From assembly GCA_030431525.1 (NCBI GenBank), contig JAUIJC010000039.1, positions 1 through 36,143 of the forward strand: 36,143 nucleotides of DNA, given 5' to 3'. The DNA comes from Bacteroidia bacterium. Its GTDB lineage: Bacteria > Bacteroidota > Bacteroidia > Cytophagales > JAAEPT01. Position 1 is the stretch's first letter. The number at the start of each line of letters is the position of its first letter. Of this stretch, positions 8,001-16,160 are shown in pieces. The notes below the pieces were generated by a model. The model had not been told where the DNA came from. It did no database searches and saw only the letters and a list, made by a program, of their open reading frames with translations. The translations under genes were made by a program, and so were the position numbers.

Positions 8001-8073
8001 CGGGGTGAGAGGATTCGAACCTCCGACCCCTCGCACCCCATGCGAGTACACTACCTGGCTGTGCTACACCCCG
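8001..8073 (-). tRNA. tRNA-Pro (anticodon GGG)
   Basis: Minus-strand cloverleaf: acceptor CGGGGTG/CACCCCG, anticodon stem CTCGC/GCGAG around the loop ATGGGGT (anticodon GGG), and T-arm GGAGG-TTCGAAT-CCTCT. The 3' CCA is not encoded. It would read CCC and CCU proline codons. Confidence 0.95.
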
Positions 8074-8175
8074 AACAAAGTGATGCAAATGTAGCTTTGA
8101 ACGATAATATTGGCAACTTTTTGAATTAATCCTTGTAACCATTTTGTTGCTCACTCATTCTGTAAGAAAAAGACT

Positions 8176-8505
8176 ATGAAAAAGCTCTTCCCTCTATTGC
8201 TCGCTCTTTTGTTGTTCGGTTGTGAGGCCAAAAACATGGCGCCTCTGGAAACAACATCTTCGGATGGTCGGATAACCATTAAGCTATCTGGTAGCCAGCA
8301 TTCCCAATTTGATCCGTGGACGGTGAATATTGAGGCCTCGGCCTATGGAAAGGAGTACTCCACCTTTCAGGAGGTTTATGCAGACGAATTGGATACTTCC
8401 AACGTTACTTTCAAGTGGGTGTCTGAGGAGACCTGCAAGGTTACTTTCACGCAACGGGACGGCACTACGGTGACGGTTCCGATTACCATTCAAAAAAGGG
8501 AGTAG
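8176..8505 (+). CDS. Small predicted lipoprotein
   Basis: 109 residues. A type II signal MKKLFPLLLALLLFGC ends in lipobox LLFGC with the acylated Cys at 16. The mature part (about 94 residues) is rich in beta strand and Thr/Ser (DGRITIKLSGSQ, TVTVPITIQ) and resembles no family I can name. It is likely attached to a membrane facing the periplasm or outside. The YugP-type peptidase follows 39 bases downstream with no terminator between, so they are probably cotranscribed. Confidence 0.75.
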   Translation: MKKLFPLLLALLLFGCEAKNMAPLETTSSDGRITIKLSGSQHSQFDPWTVNIEASAYGKEYSTFQEVYADELDTSNVTFKWVSEETCKVTFTQRDGTTVTVPITIQKRE

Positions 8506-8544
8506 GCGAGCAATTGGCTGCTTTCGGATAGTCTGTTATTGATT

Positions 8545-9252
8545 ATGCTAACCAGTCCGATTTTTATCATCAGCATAGTGTTTATGCTCCTTGGCATGCT
8601 TGTCAGCGGTGTGCTGAAGCGAAAGTTTGCCAAGTACAGTAAAATTCCATCAGCCAATGGCATGTCTGGGGCTGAGGTGGCCCAACGGATGCTTGATGAG
8701 AACGGCATCCATGATGTTCGTATCGGATGCGTTCCAGGCCGTTTGAGCGACCATTACAATCCAATGGATAAGACGGTCAACCTGAGTCCCGAGGTGTATG
8801 AAGGGCGCAACGCAGCCGCCTTTGCCGTAGCCTCCCATGAATGTGGGCATGCCGTGCAACACGCAAGAGGCTATGCGCCTCTGAAGTTCCGTTCTGCATT
8901 GGTTCCCATTCAGAATGTTAGTGGCAAGGTGCTGAACATTGTGGTGATGGTTTCCATTTTTGGTGGGGCATTCTTGTATCAAACTTTCCCCATTGATTTG
9001 GTGCTGATTGTAATTATTGGCTGTTATGGTGTCTTGACGCTTTTTAGTCTGGTCACTTTGCCTGTGGAATTTGATGCTAGCGCCCGTGCACTGCACTGGA
9101 TGGAGGAAAGGAGGGTGGTGACCAGTCAAGAGCATGAAATGGCTAAGGATGCGCTTAAATGGGCTGCTATGACCTATGTGGTAGCGGCTTTAGCTTCTTT
9201 GGTAACGTTACTTTATTACCTGAGTTTATTACTGGGTAGGAGTCGAGATTAA
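8545..9252 (+). CDS. YugP-type zinc-dependent membrane peptidase
   Basis: About 235 residues. One N-terminal transmembrane segment (PIFIISIVFMLLGMLVSG), then a soluble part with the zinc motif HECGH (residues about 98-102), then at least two further hydrophobic segments (LNIVVMVSIFGGAFLY and LVLIVIIGCYGVLTLF) and a hydrophobic C-terminus. The family (Pfam Zn_peptidase_2, B. subtilis YugP) is widespread; natural substrates are not established. FDASARALHWMEE after the membrane region is also conserved in the family. The frame opens with TTG at 8539, but the ATG at 8545 is the better start. A strong terminator follows. Confidence 0.9.
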   Translation: MLTSPIFIISIVFMLLGMLVSGVLKRKFAKYSKIPSANGMSGAEVAQRMLDENGIHDVRIGCVPGRLSDHYNPMDKTVNLSPEVYEGRNAAAFAVASHECGHAVQHARGYAPLKFRSALVPIQNVSGKVLNIVVMVSIFGGAFLYQTFPIDLVLIVIIGCYGVLTLFSLVTLPVEFDASARALHWMEERRVVTSQEHEMAKDALKWAAMTYVVAALASLVTLLYYLSLLLGRSRD

Positions 9253-9294
9253 TGCGTTATAGGAGGTGCTGAGTGTGCTTTTATCTTATTGGAC

Positions 9295-9324
9295 AAAAGG
9301 TTTCCCAAAATGGGAAACCTTTTT
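9295..9324 (+). terminator. Rho-independent terminator after the zinc peptidase
   Basis: AAAAGGTTTCCCA, loop AAA, TGGGAAACCTTTT forms a 13-bp stem with an A-run before and a T-run after. It could act in both directions. Confidence 0.9.
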
Positions 9325-9398
9325 CTTTGAGGGTGGTATAAGAGTGTAGAATTTAGAAACCTGATTTTTGTCACTTTTTGAGTTTATCCATTTTTCAG

Positions 9399-10664
9399 AT
9401 GAAGAATCTTTTTACCAAGCTCGTCCTTTCTGTCCTCTGCAGCTCACCCTTTATAGCTGTGGGACAAAGTACTCCTATTCTTTCTTTAGAAGAGGTTTCC
9501 AGTAATCTCAGCTTTGCTGACACCTCCTCTTTTTTGAATCAGTTATTAGGTGACCTCGTCACCTTGCCTATTTTGCTTGAGTCATCTGAGTGGCATGCAG
9601 AAGGTGGGGCTTCCAGTTACTTGGAGGCTGTTGAGGCGCAGGATTCAAAGTATTTGAGGTCAACAAGTGTTGCGTCAGCCCTTGGTGGTCAGACCGAGTA
9701 TTTGCAGTTGACTGGCTTCGATTTCAATGTTCCCTCCGATGCTGTGATTACAGGAGTGGAATTAAAGATGAGAAGAATGGTGGATAGGCCAAGCCTTGGG
9801 TTGTTGGAGGGGGTGTTAGGCCCTGTTCTGGATGCGTTGGTTGGCTCCATGAAGGACCATGTTATCATGTTAGTTAAGGACGGAGAGCCAATGGGTGATA
9901 ACATGGCAAGCTCATCTGCATGGTCCAGAGATGCTTGGGAGACTGAGACATATGGTGGTCTGACGAATTTATGGGGGGCGTTGTTAACACCGGATGATGT
10001 TAACGACCCTGATTTTGGGGTGGTGATTTCAGCTCAATATGGTTCTGGTCTGTCATTAGGTGTCTTGCCCAGCTTCTTCATAGACCACGTGGAGTTAGTT
10101 GTGCATTATCAAGAGAATATTGTTTTGCCTATAACACAAACTGATATGGACCTTCGACTAGAAGAGGAGGGAGTGGTATTCGACTGGGAGGTTGTACCTG
10201 ATGACAAGATGCTGTATTTCGCTGTTGAACGCTGCTATGTTTCAGGTGCCTGGGAAATGATCGGTTTGGTACATGAAATGGAGTCCAATACAGGCTTCTA
10301 TTCCTTTACGGATGTAGATCTTCCCATGGAAAACACCTATTACCGAATTCGCCAAGTCAATAGTGATGGTCAGCAATATTACTCTTGTGTAATGAGCTTG
10401 AAGATGCAACCAAGTGATAAGAATGAGATAGAAGCACGGGTTTATCCAAATCCCGCCGTTGAAAATGCCTTTATCTCCATAATAAATCCAAGCTGTTGGA
10501 GGGTAAGGTTGCTCGACAATTTGGGAGCCCCAAAAGAGGTAGATTTCACTATTCAGGCTGATGGGATTAATGTGGAGGTAACGGACCTCCCAAATGGAAG
10601 TTATTTGTTGATGTTAGATAATGGGGTGGATGTGGTGCAAAAGCGGTTGGTGGTGGGGATATAA
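9399..10664 (+). CDS. Secreted protein with T9SS type A C-terminal sorting domain
   Basis: About 421 residues from the ATG at 9399 (the frame extends to a TTG at 9378). A signal peptide MKNLFTKLVLSVLCSSPFIAVGQ is followed by a region of about 200 residues that reads as a beta-sandwich (TGFDFNVPSDAVITGVELKM, then FFIDHVELVVHYQ), a fibronectin-like segment (FDWEVVPDD...YYRIRQVNSDGQQYY), and a terminal sorting domain starting VYPNPAVENAF and ending LPNGSYLLMLDNG...KRLVV. That ending marks export by the type IX system and attachment to or release from the cell surface. No enzyme motif is visible; adhesion or structural roles are possible. Confidence 0.85.
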   Translation: MKNLFTKLVLSVLCSSPFIAVGQSTPILSLEEVSSNLSFADTSSFLNQLLGDLVTLPILLESSEWHAEGGASSYLEAVEAQDSKYLRSTSVASALGGQTEYLQLTGFDFNVPSDAVITGVELKMRRMVDRPSLGLLEGVLGPVLDALVGSMKDHVIMLVKDGEPMGDNMASSSAWSRDAWETETYGGLTNLWGALLTPDDVNDPDFGVVISAQYGSGLSLGVLPSFFIDHVELVVHYQENIVLPITQTDMDLRLEEEGVVFDWEVVPDDKMLYFAVERCYVSGAWEMIGLVHEMESNTGFYSFTDVDLPMENTYYRIRQVNSDGQQYYSCVMSLKMQPSDKNEIEARVYPNPAVENAFISIINPSCWRVRLLDNLGAPKEVDFTIQADGINVEVTDLPNGSYLLMLDNGVDVVQKRLVVGI

Positions 10665-10690
10665 ATTGGTTAGGGATGTTCTTAAAATCG

Positions 10691-10726
10691 AAAAGCCCAC
10701 CTTCATCGTTTGAAGGTGGGTTTTTT
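10691..10726. terminator. Bidirectional terminator between convergent genes
   Basis: CCCACCTTCA (10696-10705), loop TCGTT, TGAAGGTGGG (10711-10720), followed by TTTTTT on the plus strand and by CTTTTCGATTTT on the minus strand. It would serve both the T9SS cargo gene and the Rpn-like gene. Confidence 0.9.
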
Positions 10727-10734
10727 AGGTTTGG

Positions 10735-11598
10735 TTAAAGGCCTTCAATGTCTTCCTCGGGTAACTGTGTGGCTTCAGCAATTGTTTTTGTGTCAAATCC
10801 CAGACCCTTAAGCCGTTTGGCGGTATCGAGTTGTTCTTGCAGTTTTCCTTTTATTATCCCCTTCTCGATCCCCTTTTTAAGCCCTTTTTCTTCAGCGGTG
10901 TCAATCACGTTTGTCCAGTCACGGTATATCTTTAAACTCTCTTCATAAGCATCTTTCTCAACAGGGTTGTATTGAGCTATTTCGGCAAGTTTGAAGATTT
11001 TTTCAAACACCCTCTCTTGCAGTTTGATGGGGCGCTCTTGCAAACGAGAAAGGTTTTTAAGGGTGTACATCCACTTGTCAAATTTGGTTTCCAGTTCATC
11101 AAGTGTCTTGTTGAATTTGGCCATTTCCAAGTAAATGAAGGAAAGCTTGTCATAAAAAACAGTGTTGCTCTTGGTGTTCATGAGCTGAACGTGTTGCAAC
11201 ATTTCTTCGCCGCTATCCTCACGGAGTTCAAAATCCAAAATGCAGATAGTATAAACAGCCTTTAGCTTAAAGTCCCAACGGCCAGATTCGGCTTGTTCTT
11301 GAATGGGAAAAGTGGCGTAGAAGATGCTACGGTCCTTGAAGTATTTTTGGTAGGCTCGCTGAATTTCGACAATGAATTTCTCACCCTCTTCATTTTCACA
11401 ATAGATGTCAAAAATGGCCTTTTGGTCAATGGGGCTGTTCTGAAGTTGCTCATTCTTCTTAAAAGTAACGTCTTTGACAAGCTCTCTACCTGCTAATAGC
11501 TGGTTCAAGAAATCGATAAGTAAGTCCTTGTTGACTTCCTCTCCAAAGATTTTTTTGAAACCGAAGTCGGTGAACGGGTTGATGTAGCGAGCGGTCAT
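10735..11598 (-). CDS. Rpn family PD-(D/E)XK nuclease / putative transposase
   Basis: 287 residues. The N-terminus YINPFTDFGFKKIFG is the hallmark of the PDDEXK_2/Rpn family. Nuclease residues are visible as an Asp in IFDIYCENEEG and an ExQ motif in FIVEIQRAYQ. The C-terminus has a charged helix (EEKGLKKGIEKGIIKGKLQEQLDTAKRLKGLG) and the usual ending on helix breaks (TKTIAEATQLPEEDI). Rpn proteins are DNA nucleases linked to recombination or phage defence in some species; they occur in many Bacteroidota copies, often highly repetitive. Here it stands alone between two terminators, in keeping with a mobile accessory gene. Confidence 0.9.
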   Translation of the reverse strand: MTARYINPFTDFGFKKIFGEEVNKDLLIDFLNQLLAGRELVKDVTFKKNEQLQNSPIDQKAIFDIYCENEEGEKFIVEIQRAYQKYFKDRSIFYATFPIQEQAESGRWDFKLKAVYTICILDFELREDSGEEMLQHVQLMNTKSNTVFYDKLSFIYLEMAKFNKTLDELETKFDKWMYTLKNLSRLQERPIKLQERVFEKIFKLAEIAQYNPVEKDAYEESLKIYRDWTNVIDTAEEKGLKKGIEKGIIKGKLQEQLDTAKRLKGLGFDTKTIAEATQLPEEDIEGL

Positions 11599-11629
11599 AG
11601 GTTTTTCTTTAAAAAGTGTAATTAAAGAA

Positions 11630-11662
11630 AAACCCTGTTACCAAATCAAGGCAACAGGGTTT
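11630..11662 (-). terminator. Terminator of the cysC-cysD-cysN operon
   Basis: AAACCCTGTT (11630-11639) pairs with AACAGGGTTT (11653-11662), with extra CC/GG pairing in the interior. On the minus strand it is followed by TTCTTTAATT, just after cysN. Confidence 0.8.
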
Positions 11663-11687
11663 CATTTTGATAATGTTGTTTTGCTAA

Positions 11688-12965
11688 TTAAAGCACCATC
11701 CCAGCAGCAACAGTCTCGTTGCTGAATGGATCAATCAAAATCACGGCGCCAGTAGCGCGGTTCTTTTTGTAAGCATCAGTGAAGATCGGCTTGGAAGTAC
11801 GGAGGCGAACACGTGCTACGTCGTTCAAACCTACGTTCAAGTCGTCCTCTTTTTTGTGCAAGGTGTTGATGTCCATTTTGTAGACAACCTCCTTGGCGAT
11901 AGCTTGAGCCTCCTGAGAGGTGTGGCGAACGATGTACTTGCCACGTGGCTGCAACGGTTTGTTGCTCATCCAAGTCACCATCAAATCAATATCCTGAGTG
12001 GAATTAGGCTGATTGTTTGGCTTGGCAATCATGTCACCACGGCTGATGTCGATTTCATCCTCGAGGGTAATGGTCACGGACATTGGAGGGAATGCTTCCT
12101 CCACAGGGCCGTCCATGGTTTCGATGGATTTGATCTTGCTGGAGAATCCAGAAGGAAGGACAACGATGTCGTCGCCTGGCTTGAATACGCCACCTTCTAC
12201 CATGCCAGCGAATCCACGGAAGTCGCGGTACTCGTCGTCAGTCTGAGGGCGGATCACGTACTGCACAGGGAAGCGTGCGTCCACGAAGTTGCGGTCAGAA
12301 GCAATCTGAACGTTTTCGAGGGTGTACATCAAGGTTGGGCCGTCATACCAAGTCATGTTCTCGGAGCGGTCAACTACGTTGTCGCCAAGAAGGGCAGAGA
12401 TTGGAATGAAACGGATGTCCGGAATATCCAACTTGGAGGAGAACTCCTTATAGTCAGCTTTGATTTTTTCGAACTGCTCTTCGCTCCAGTCAACCAAGTC
12501 CATTTTGTTGATACAAACCACCACGTGCTTGATGCCCAAAAGGTTGGCGATGAAGCTGTGACGCATGGTTTGCTCGATAACGCCGTGACGGGCGTCCACC
12601 AAAATGATGGCGAGGTTTGCCGTGGAAGCACCAGTCACCATGTTACGGGTGTACTGGATGTGTCCTGGAGTGTCAGCGATGATGAACTTACGCTTTGGCG
12701 TAGCGAAGTAGCGATAAGCCACGTCAATGGTGATACCTTGCTCACGCTCGGCTTTGAGGCCGTCCGTCAAAAGGGCGAGGTCAACTTTTTCAGCACCACG
12801 GTTTTTAGAGGTCTCTTCGATGGCCTCCAATTGGTCCTCAAAAATGGACTTTGAATCGTACAACAAACGTCCAATGAGGGTACTCTTTCCATCGTCCACG
12901 CTTCCTGCGGTAGTGAAGCGCAGGAGGTCCATGTCGAGGTATGCTTTATCTGTAACTTGTTCCAT
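11688..12965 (-). CDS. cysN: Sulfate adenylyltransferase subunit 1 (GTPase)
   Basis: 425 residues, the length of a CysN without a fused kinase. With CysD it makes adenosine-5'-phosphosulfate (APS) from sulfate and ATP, driven by GTP hydrolysis. EF-Tu-like G motifs are intact: GSVDDGKS (21-28), DTPGH (98-102) and NKMD (153-156), followed by two beta-barrel domains. It is last in the minus-strand operon cysC-cysD-cysN, 81 bases after cysD; that gap holds a heptamer repeat. A terminator follows. The long plus-strand frames over it are shadows. Confidence 0.97.
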   Translation of the reverse strand: MEQVTDKAYLDMDLLRFTTAGSVDDGKSTLIGRLLYDSKSIFEDQLEAIEETSKNRGAEKVDLALLTDGLKAEREQGITIDVAYRYFATPKRKFIIADTPGHIQYTRNMVTGASTANLAIILVDARHGVIEQTMRHSFIANLLGIKHVVVCINKMDLVDWSEEQFEKIKADYKEFSSKLDIPDIRFIPISALLGDNVVDRSENMTWYDGPTLMYTLENVQIASDRNFVDARFPVQYVIRPQTDDEYRDFRGFAGMVEGGVFKPGDDIVVLPSGFSSKIKSIETMDGPVEEAFPPMSVTITLEDEIDISRGDMIAKPNNQPNSTQDIDLMVTWMSNKPLQPRGKYIVRHTSQEAQAIAKEVVYKMDINTLHKKEDDLNVGLNDVARVRLRTSKPIFTDAYKKNRATGAVILIDPFSNETVAAGMVL

Positions 12966-12975
12966 TGTATCAAGA

Positions 12976-13046
12976 AAGACGTTAGAGTGTAGACATTAGA
13001 GTTTAGCTATGGCTGTTGTCTAATGTCTAATGTCTCAAGTTCTAAA
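12976..13046. repeat. Heptamer-period repeat, locus 1 (cysD-cysN gap)
   Basis: Fills the gap between the cysD stop and the cysN start. Units such as TTAGAGT, GTAGACA, TTAGAGT run at a 7-base period on the left, and on the right the complementary units TCTAATG TCTAATG TCT. The two halves are inverted around TATGG, so the transcript could form a hairpin. Confidence 0.75.
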
Positions 13047-13952
13047 TTAGAAGTAACCCTGCATTTTACGCTCCTCCATGGCGGCTTCGGAACGCTTGTC
13101 ATCGGTACGACCACCACGCTCTGTTACACGAGCAGCGGCAACTTCACCAATGATGTCATCCATGGTAGAGGCTGTAGATTCAACCACACCAGTACAGGTC
13201 ATGTCACCAACGGTACGGCAACGAACGATTTTCTCTTCCCATTTTTCGCCTTCGCGAAGGTTGATGTATGGGGATTTAGCCAAGAAGATGCCGTCACGAG
13301 CTACAACCTCACGCTTGTGAGTGAAGTAGATGTTTGGCAACTCGATGCCTTCCATCTTGATGTACTGCCACACGTCCATCTCCGTCCAGTTGGAGATTGG
13401 GAAGATGCGGAAGTGCTCGCCGATTTGCTTTTTGCCGTTGTAGAGGTTCCACAACTCAGGGCGCTGGTTTTTCGGGTCCCACTGGTTGAACTCGTCACGG
13501 TGAGAGAACATACGCTCTTTTGCACGAGCTTTTTCCTCGTCACGACGACCACCACCGAAAGCGGCGTCAACCTTGAAGTGCTCAAGGCTTTCAGTCAATG
13601 TGATGGACTGAAGGGCGTTACGGCTAGCGTTAGGGCCTTTTTCCTCAACAGCAGTACCGCGCTTAATGGAATCTTCTACCAACCCAACTTCCAGTTTGCA
13701 ACCATATTTTTCCACCAAAGCGTCGCGGAATTCAATGGTCTCTGGGAAGTTGTGACCAGTGTCAATATGAAGGAGAGTGAAAGGGATTTTGGCAGGCCAA
13801 AAAGCTTTGCGAGCCAAGTGAACCATTAAGATGGAGTCCTTTCCTCCAGAAAAAAGAAGATAAGGGCGCTCGAACTGGGCGGCCACCTCACGGAAAATGT
13901 GGATGGATTCGCTTTCAAGCTGTTTGAGGTGATTGAGGTTGTATGAGGTCAT
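13047..13952 (-). CDS. cysD: Sulfate adenylyltransferase subunit 2
   Basis: 301 residues, typical for CysD, the catalytic ATP sulfurylase subunit. The PP-loop SGGKDS is at residues 35-40 (LLFSGGKDSILMVHL); HIDTGHNFPETIEFRD and the Gly/Arg-rich AAFGGGRRDEEKARAKER are family landmarks. It lies 28 bases after cysC and before cysN on the same strand. The product APS is the CysC substrate. The overlapping plus-strand frame of 268 codons is a shadow. Confidence 0.97.
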   Translation of the reverse strand: MTSYNLNHLKQLESESIHIFREVAAQFERPYLLFSGGKDSILMVHLARKAFWPAKIPFTLLHIDTGHNFPETIEFRDALVEKYGCKLEVGLVEDSIKRGTAVEEKGPNASRNALQSITLTESLEHFKVDAAFGGGRRDEEKARAKERMFSHRDEFNQWDPKNQRPELWNLYNGKKQIGEHFRIFPISNWTEMDVWQYIKMEGIELPNIYFTHKREVVARDGIFLAKSPYINLREGEKWEEKIVRCRTVGDMTCTGVVESTASTMDDIIGEVAAARVTERGGRTDDKRSEAAMEERKMQGYF

Positions 13953-13980
13953 AATCTCTGTGTCTGGAGTATGCTGTACC

Positions 13981-14577
13981 TTATTTCAAAGTGATTATTG
14001 GCAATACCGCGTCCAACAATTCCTGCTCGCTTTCTTCGAGTGATTGCTGGTCGGTACGGATTTCCTTGAAGGGATTTACTGGGGCTTCAAAAGGGGAGTC
14101 GAGGCCTGTGAAGTTTTTGATCTCGCCGTTCATCGCCTTTTTGTAGAGGCCTTTCACATCGCGCTGTGCGCAAACCTCGAAAGGAGCGTTGATGTACACC
14201 ACATGGAAATCATCTTCCCCGATAATTTCCTTGGCCATATCGCGGATTTCCTCGGTTGGGGAAATCAAGGAGCAGATGGTGACAATGCCACATTGAGCAA
14301 AAAGCTTGGACACCTCAGCGGCACGGCGGATATTCTCTAAGCGGTCTTCCTCAGAAAAGCCGAGGTTGTTGTTTACCCCAGTGCGGAGGTTGTCTCCGTC
14401 GAGCAATTGCGTCAAATGGCCCTTTTTGTGGAGCTCGTGCTCAAGGCCACGCGCCAAGGTACTCTTGCCTGAACCCGAAAGTCCAACCATCCAGATGACG
14501 GCCCCTTTTTGCTTGAGTAGCTTTTCGCGTTCCTCCCGCGGAAGAATGGTATCAAATATCGGATGTATGTTTTCCAT
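13981..14577 (-). CDS. cysC: Adenylylsulfate (APS) kinase
   Basis: 198 residues, stand-alone APS kinase producing PAPS. Walker A GLSGSGKS (32-39), the APS-binding region LLDGDNLRTGVNNNLGFSEEDR, and VYINAPFEVCAQRDVKGLYKKA match the family. It is the first gene of the minus-strand cys operon; the ATG at 14577 lies about 110 bases after a candidate -7 box. Because CysC and a PAP phosphatase are both here but no reductase is seen, PAPS may serve sulfation, assimilation, or both. Confidence 0.97.
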   Translation of the reverse strand: MENIHPIFDTILPREEREKLLKQKGAVIWMVGLSGSGKSTLARGLEHELHKKGHLTQLLDGDNLRTGVNNNLGFSEEDRLENIRRAAEVSKLFAQCGIVTICSLISPTEEIRDMAKEIIGEDDFHVVYINAPFEVCAQRDVKGLYKKAMNGEIKNFTGLDSPFEAPVNPFKEIRTDQQSLEESEQELLDAVLPIITLK

Positions 14578-14686
14578 GGATTTTGCGGGCTAGAAATTCG
14601 TTCTGAGTGGCAATAGGCTGAATTGAGCGCTTTACGAATGTGACAAAAGGCACAGACAAACTCACTGCTACTCATTCCTTAAACCG

Positions 14687-14694
14687 CAAAAATA
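14687..14694 (-). promoter_or_regulatory. Candidate -7 box for the cys operon
   Basis: The minus strand reads TATTTTTG, matching TAnnTTTG, about 110 bases upstream of the cysC ATG. No clear -33 box was found. The 275-base gap between cysC and the divergent cysQ fusion holds both divergent promoters and no gene. Confidence 0.5.
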
Positions 14695-14792
14695 ATCAGA
14701 TTTTATCTTTTTTGTTGGATTTCGGTGGTTTTACCTTGTCTGTTGCTTCCTACAAATCGGGTTTCAAAAGTTATCCTCCTCCGATTATTCCC

Positions 14793-14800
14793 TAACTTTG
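14793..14800 (+). promoter_or_regulatory. Candidate -7 box for the DUF2061-CysQ gene
   Basis: TAACTTTG matches TAnnTTTG and lies 52 bases before the ATG at 14853. Together with the minus-strand box at 14687-14694 it gives a divergent pair about 100 bases apart, suggesting common control of sulfate activation and PAP removal. Confidence 0.6.
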
Positions 14801-14852
14801 CGTCTTCGACGGCAGTCCGCCAAATGGTGGGTGGGGGAAAAATGAATTGCTG

Positions 14853-16085
14853 ATGCAAGATTCAAATGCCAGAAGTTTTGCCAAGGGTGTGACATGGAGG
14901 GTAGTAGGGACTTTAGATACGCTGATGATCACATTTTTATGGACAGGTAGTCTTGTGGCAGGCGTTAGCGTGGCTGGTTCAGAAGTATTCACGAAGATAT
15001 TGTTGTTCTATCTCCATGAAAGGGGGTGGAACGGTATCCCTTGGGGTCGAAAGTCTTATGGTCCAACCAAATGGCGAAGCGTTACCAAGATGTTGAGTTG
15101 GAGGGCGCTGGGAACATTGGATACGATGTTGGTGGCTTATATCAACCTTCACTTTTTTGGAAAGGCCGGTAATGAAGGAGAAGAAGGGACCTTGGCCGCC
15201 AAGATTGGAGGCAGTGAATTGATTACAAAACCGATTTTATACTACTTTCACGAACGCGCTTGGGGCCATGTGAAATGGGGCCGAATCAAAGGTTCGGTGA
15301 ACCCAAGTATTTTGAACAAGGATATGTTAGATGCATTGAACATCGAGGATGTCAAGGAAATCGCTCGTAAGGCGGGAGCCAAAATCATGGACATCTATGA
15401 GAACGAGGACTTTGAGAAAACAGTCGATTTTAAGTCGGATGACTCTCCGCTGACTGTGGCCGACAAAGCTTCTCATGAAATCATCAACCACGATTTGGAA
15501 CTCTTGAACTTGGGGATTGCCATCCTTTCCGAGGAAGGCGCTGAGGTTCCTTATGAGACACGTTCCACTTGGAAAACGTTTTGGTGTGTGGATCCGTTGG
15601 ACGGCACCAAGGAGTTCATCAATAAGAATGGAGAGTTCACCGTCAATATCGCATTGATCCGTGAGGGCGAGCCTGTATTGGGTGTAGTTTACGCTCCAGC
15701 TATCAATACCATGTATTATGGTAAGAAAGGAGAGGGCGCCTTCATGCAGAAGGATGGTGAAGAGCCAGTGAAAATCAGTGTGAACCATAAGGACGCACAG
15801 CGTGTCGCAGTTCGCAGTAAGTCACATGCCAATCCTGCTGAGGAGGAAGTGTTGGAGCAATATGATGTGGTAGACACCATTTCTGTAGGTAGCTCCTTGA
15901 AGTTCTGCATGGTGGCTGAAGGCAAGGCAGACCTTTACTACCGTCATGGACCAACGATGGAGTGGGATACAGCTGCAGGTCAAGCAGTGGTTGAAGCTGC
16001 AGGTGGAAAGGTCTTGGATGGTGATACGGCTTTCCGTTATAATAAGGAGTCTTTGTTGAATGGAAGCTTCCTTTGCGTAGGCTGA
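14853..16085 (+). CDS. cysQ: Fusion of two DUF2061 domains with CysQ-type 3'(2'),5'-bisphosphate nucleotidase
   Basis: About 410 residues. Residues about 8-65 and 75-145 are two copies of a DUF2061 membrane domain, each with SW/TW-R-x-x-GTLDT near its start and a second half FTKILLFYLHERGW or ITKPILYYFHERAW ending in a WG motif. From about residue 160 follows an inositol-monophosphatase-fold CysQ: SEEG metal ligand, DPLDGTKEF catalytic loop and MEWDTAAGQAVVEAAGG. CysQ converts PAP to AMP. The fusion would tether it to the membrane through the DUF2061 segments. The frame opens with TTG at 14847; ATG at 14853 is preferred. It is divergent from cysC. From memory, DUF2061 genes occur beside cys genes in Bacteroidota, supporting a true functional link. 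Confidence 0.9.
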   Translation: MQDSNARSFAKGVTWRVVGTLDTLMITFLWTGSLVAGVSVAGSEVFTKILLFYLHERGWNGIPWGRKSYGPTKWRSVTKMLSWRALGTLDTMLVAYINLHFFGKAGNEGEEGTLAAKIGGSELITKPILYYFHERAWGHVKWGRIKGSVNPSILNKDMLDALNIEDVKEIARKAGAKIMDIYENEDFEKTVDFKSDDSPLTVADKASHEIINHDLELLNLGIAILSEEGAEVPYETRSTWKTFWCVDPLDGTKEFINKNGEFTVNIALIREGEPVLGVVYAPAINTMYYGKKGEGAFMQKDGEEPVKISVNHKDAQRVAVRSKSHANPAEEEVLEQYDVVDTISVGSSLKFCMVAEGKADLYYRHGPTMEWDTAAGQAVVEAAGGKVLDGDTAFRYNKESLLNGSFLCVG

Positions 16086-16103
16086 TTTTTCCGAAAAAAA
16101 TAG

Positions 16104-16133
16104 GAAAGGCGAACTCTCGGGTTCGCTTTTTTT
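16104..16133 (+). terminator. Terminator after the DUF2061-CysQ gene
   Basis: GCGAAC (16109-16114), loop TCTCGG, GTTCGC (16121-16126), then a run of seven T. Confidence 0.85.
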
Positions 16134-16160
16134 GTTTTTAAGCTGTTGTACTAGAGAATT

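Noticed and set aside
7832-8154. Minus-strand frames crossing the tRNA region
   Set aside because: They run through tRNA-Pro and two terminators and cannot be genuine proteins.
11856-12854. Plus-strand frame of 332 codons opposite cysN
   Set aside because: Shadow of a highly conserved gene; its product resembles no family and has no start signal.
13023-13829. Plus-strand frame of 268 codons opposite cysD
   Set aside because: Same reason; the minus strand encodes a clear CysD.
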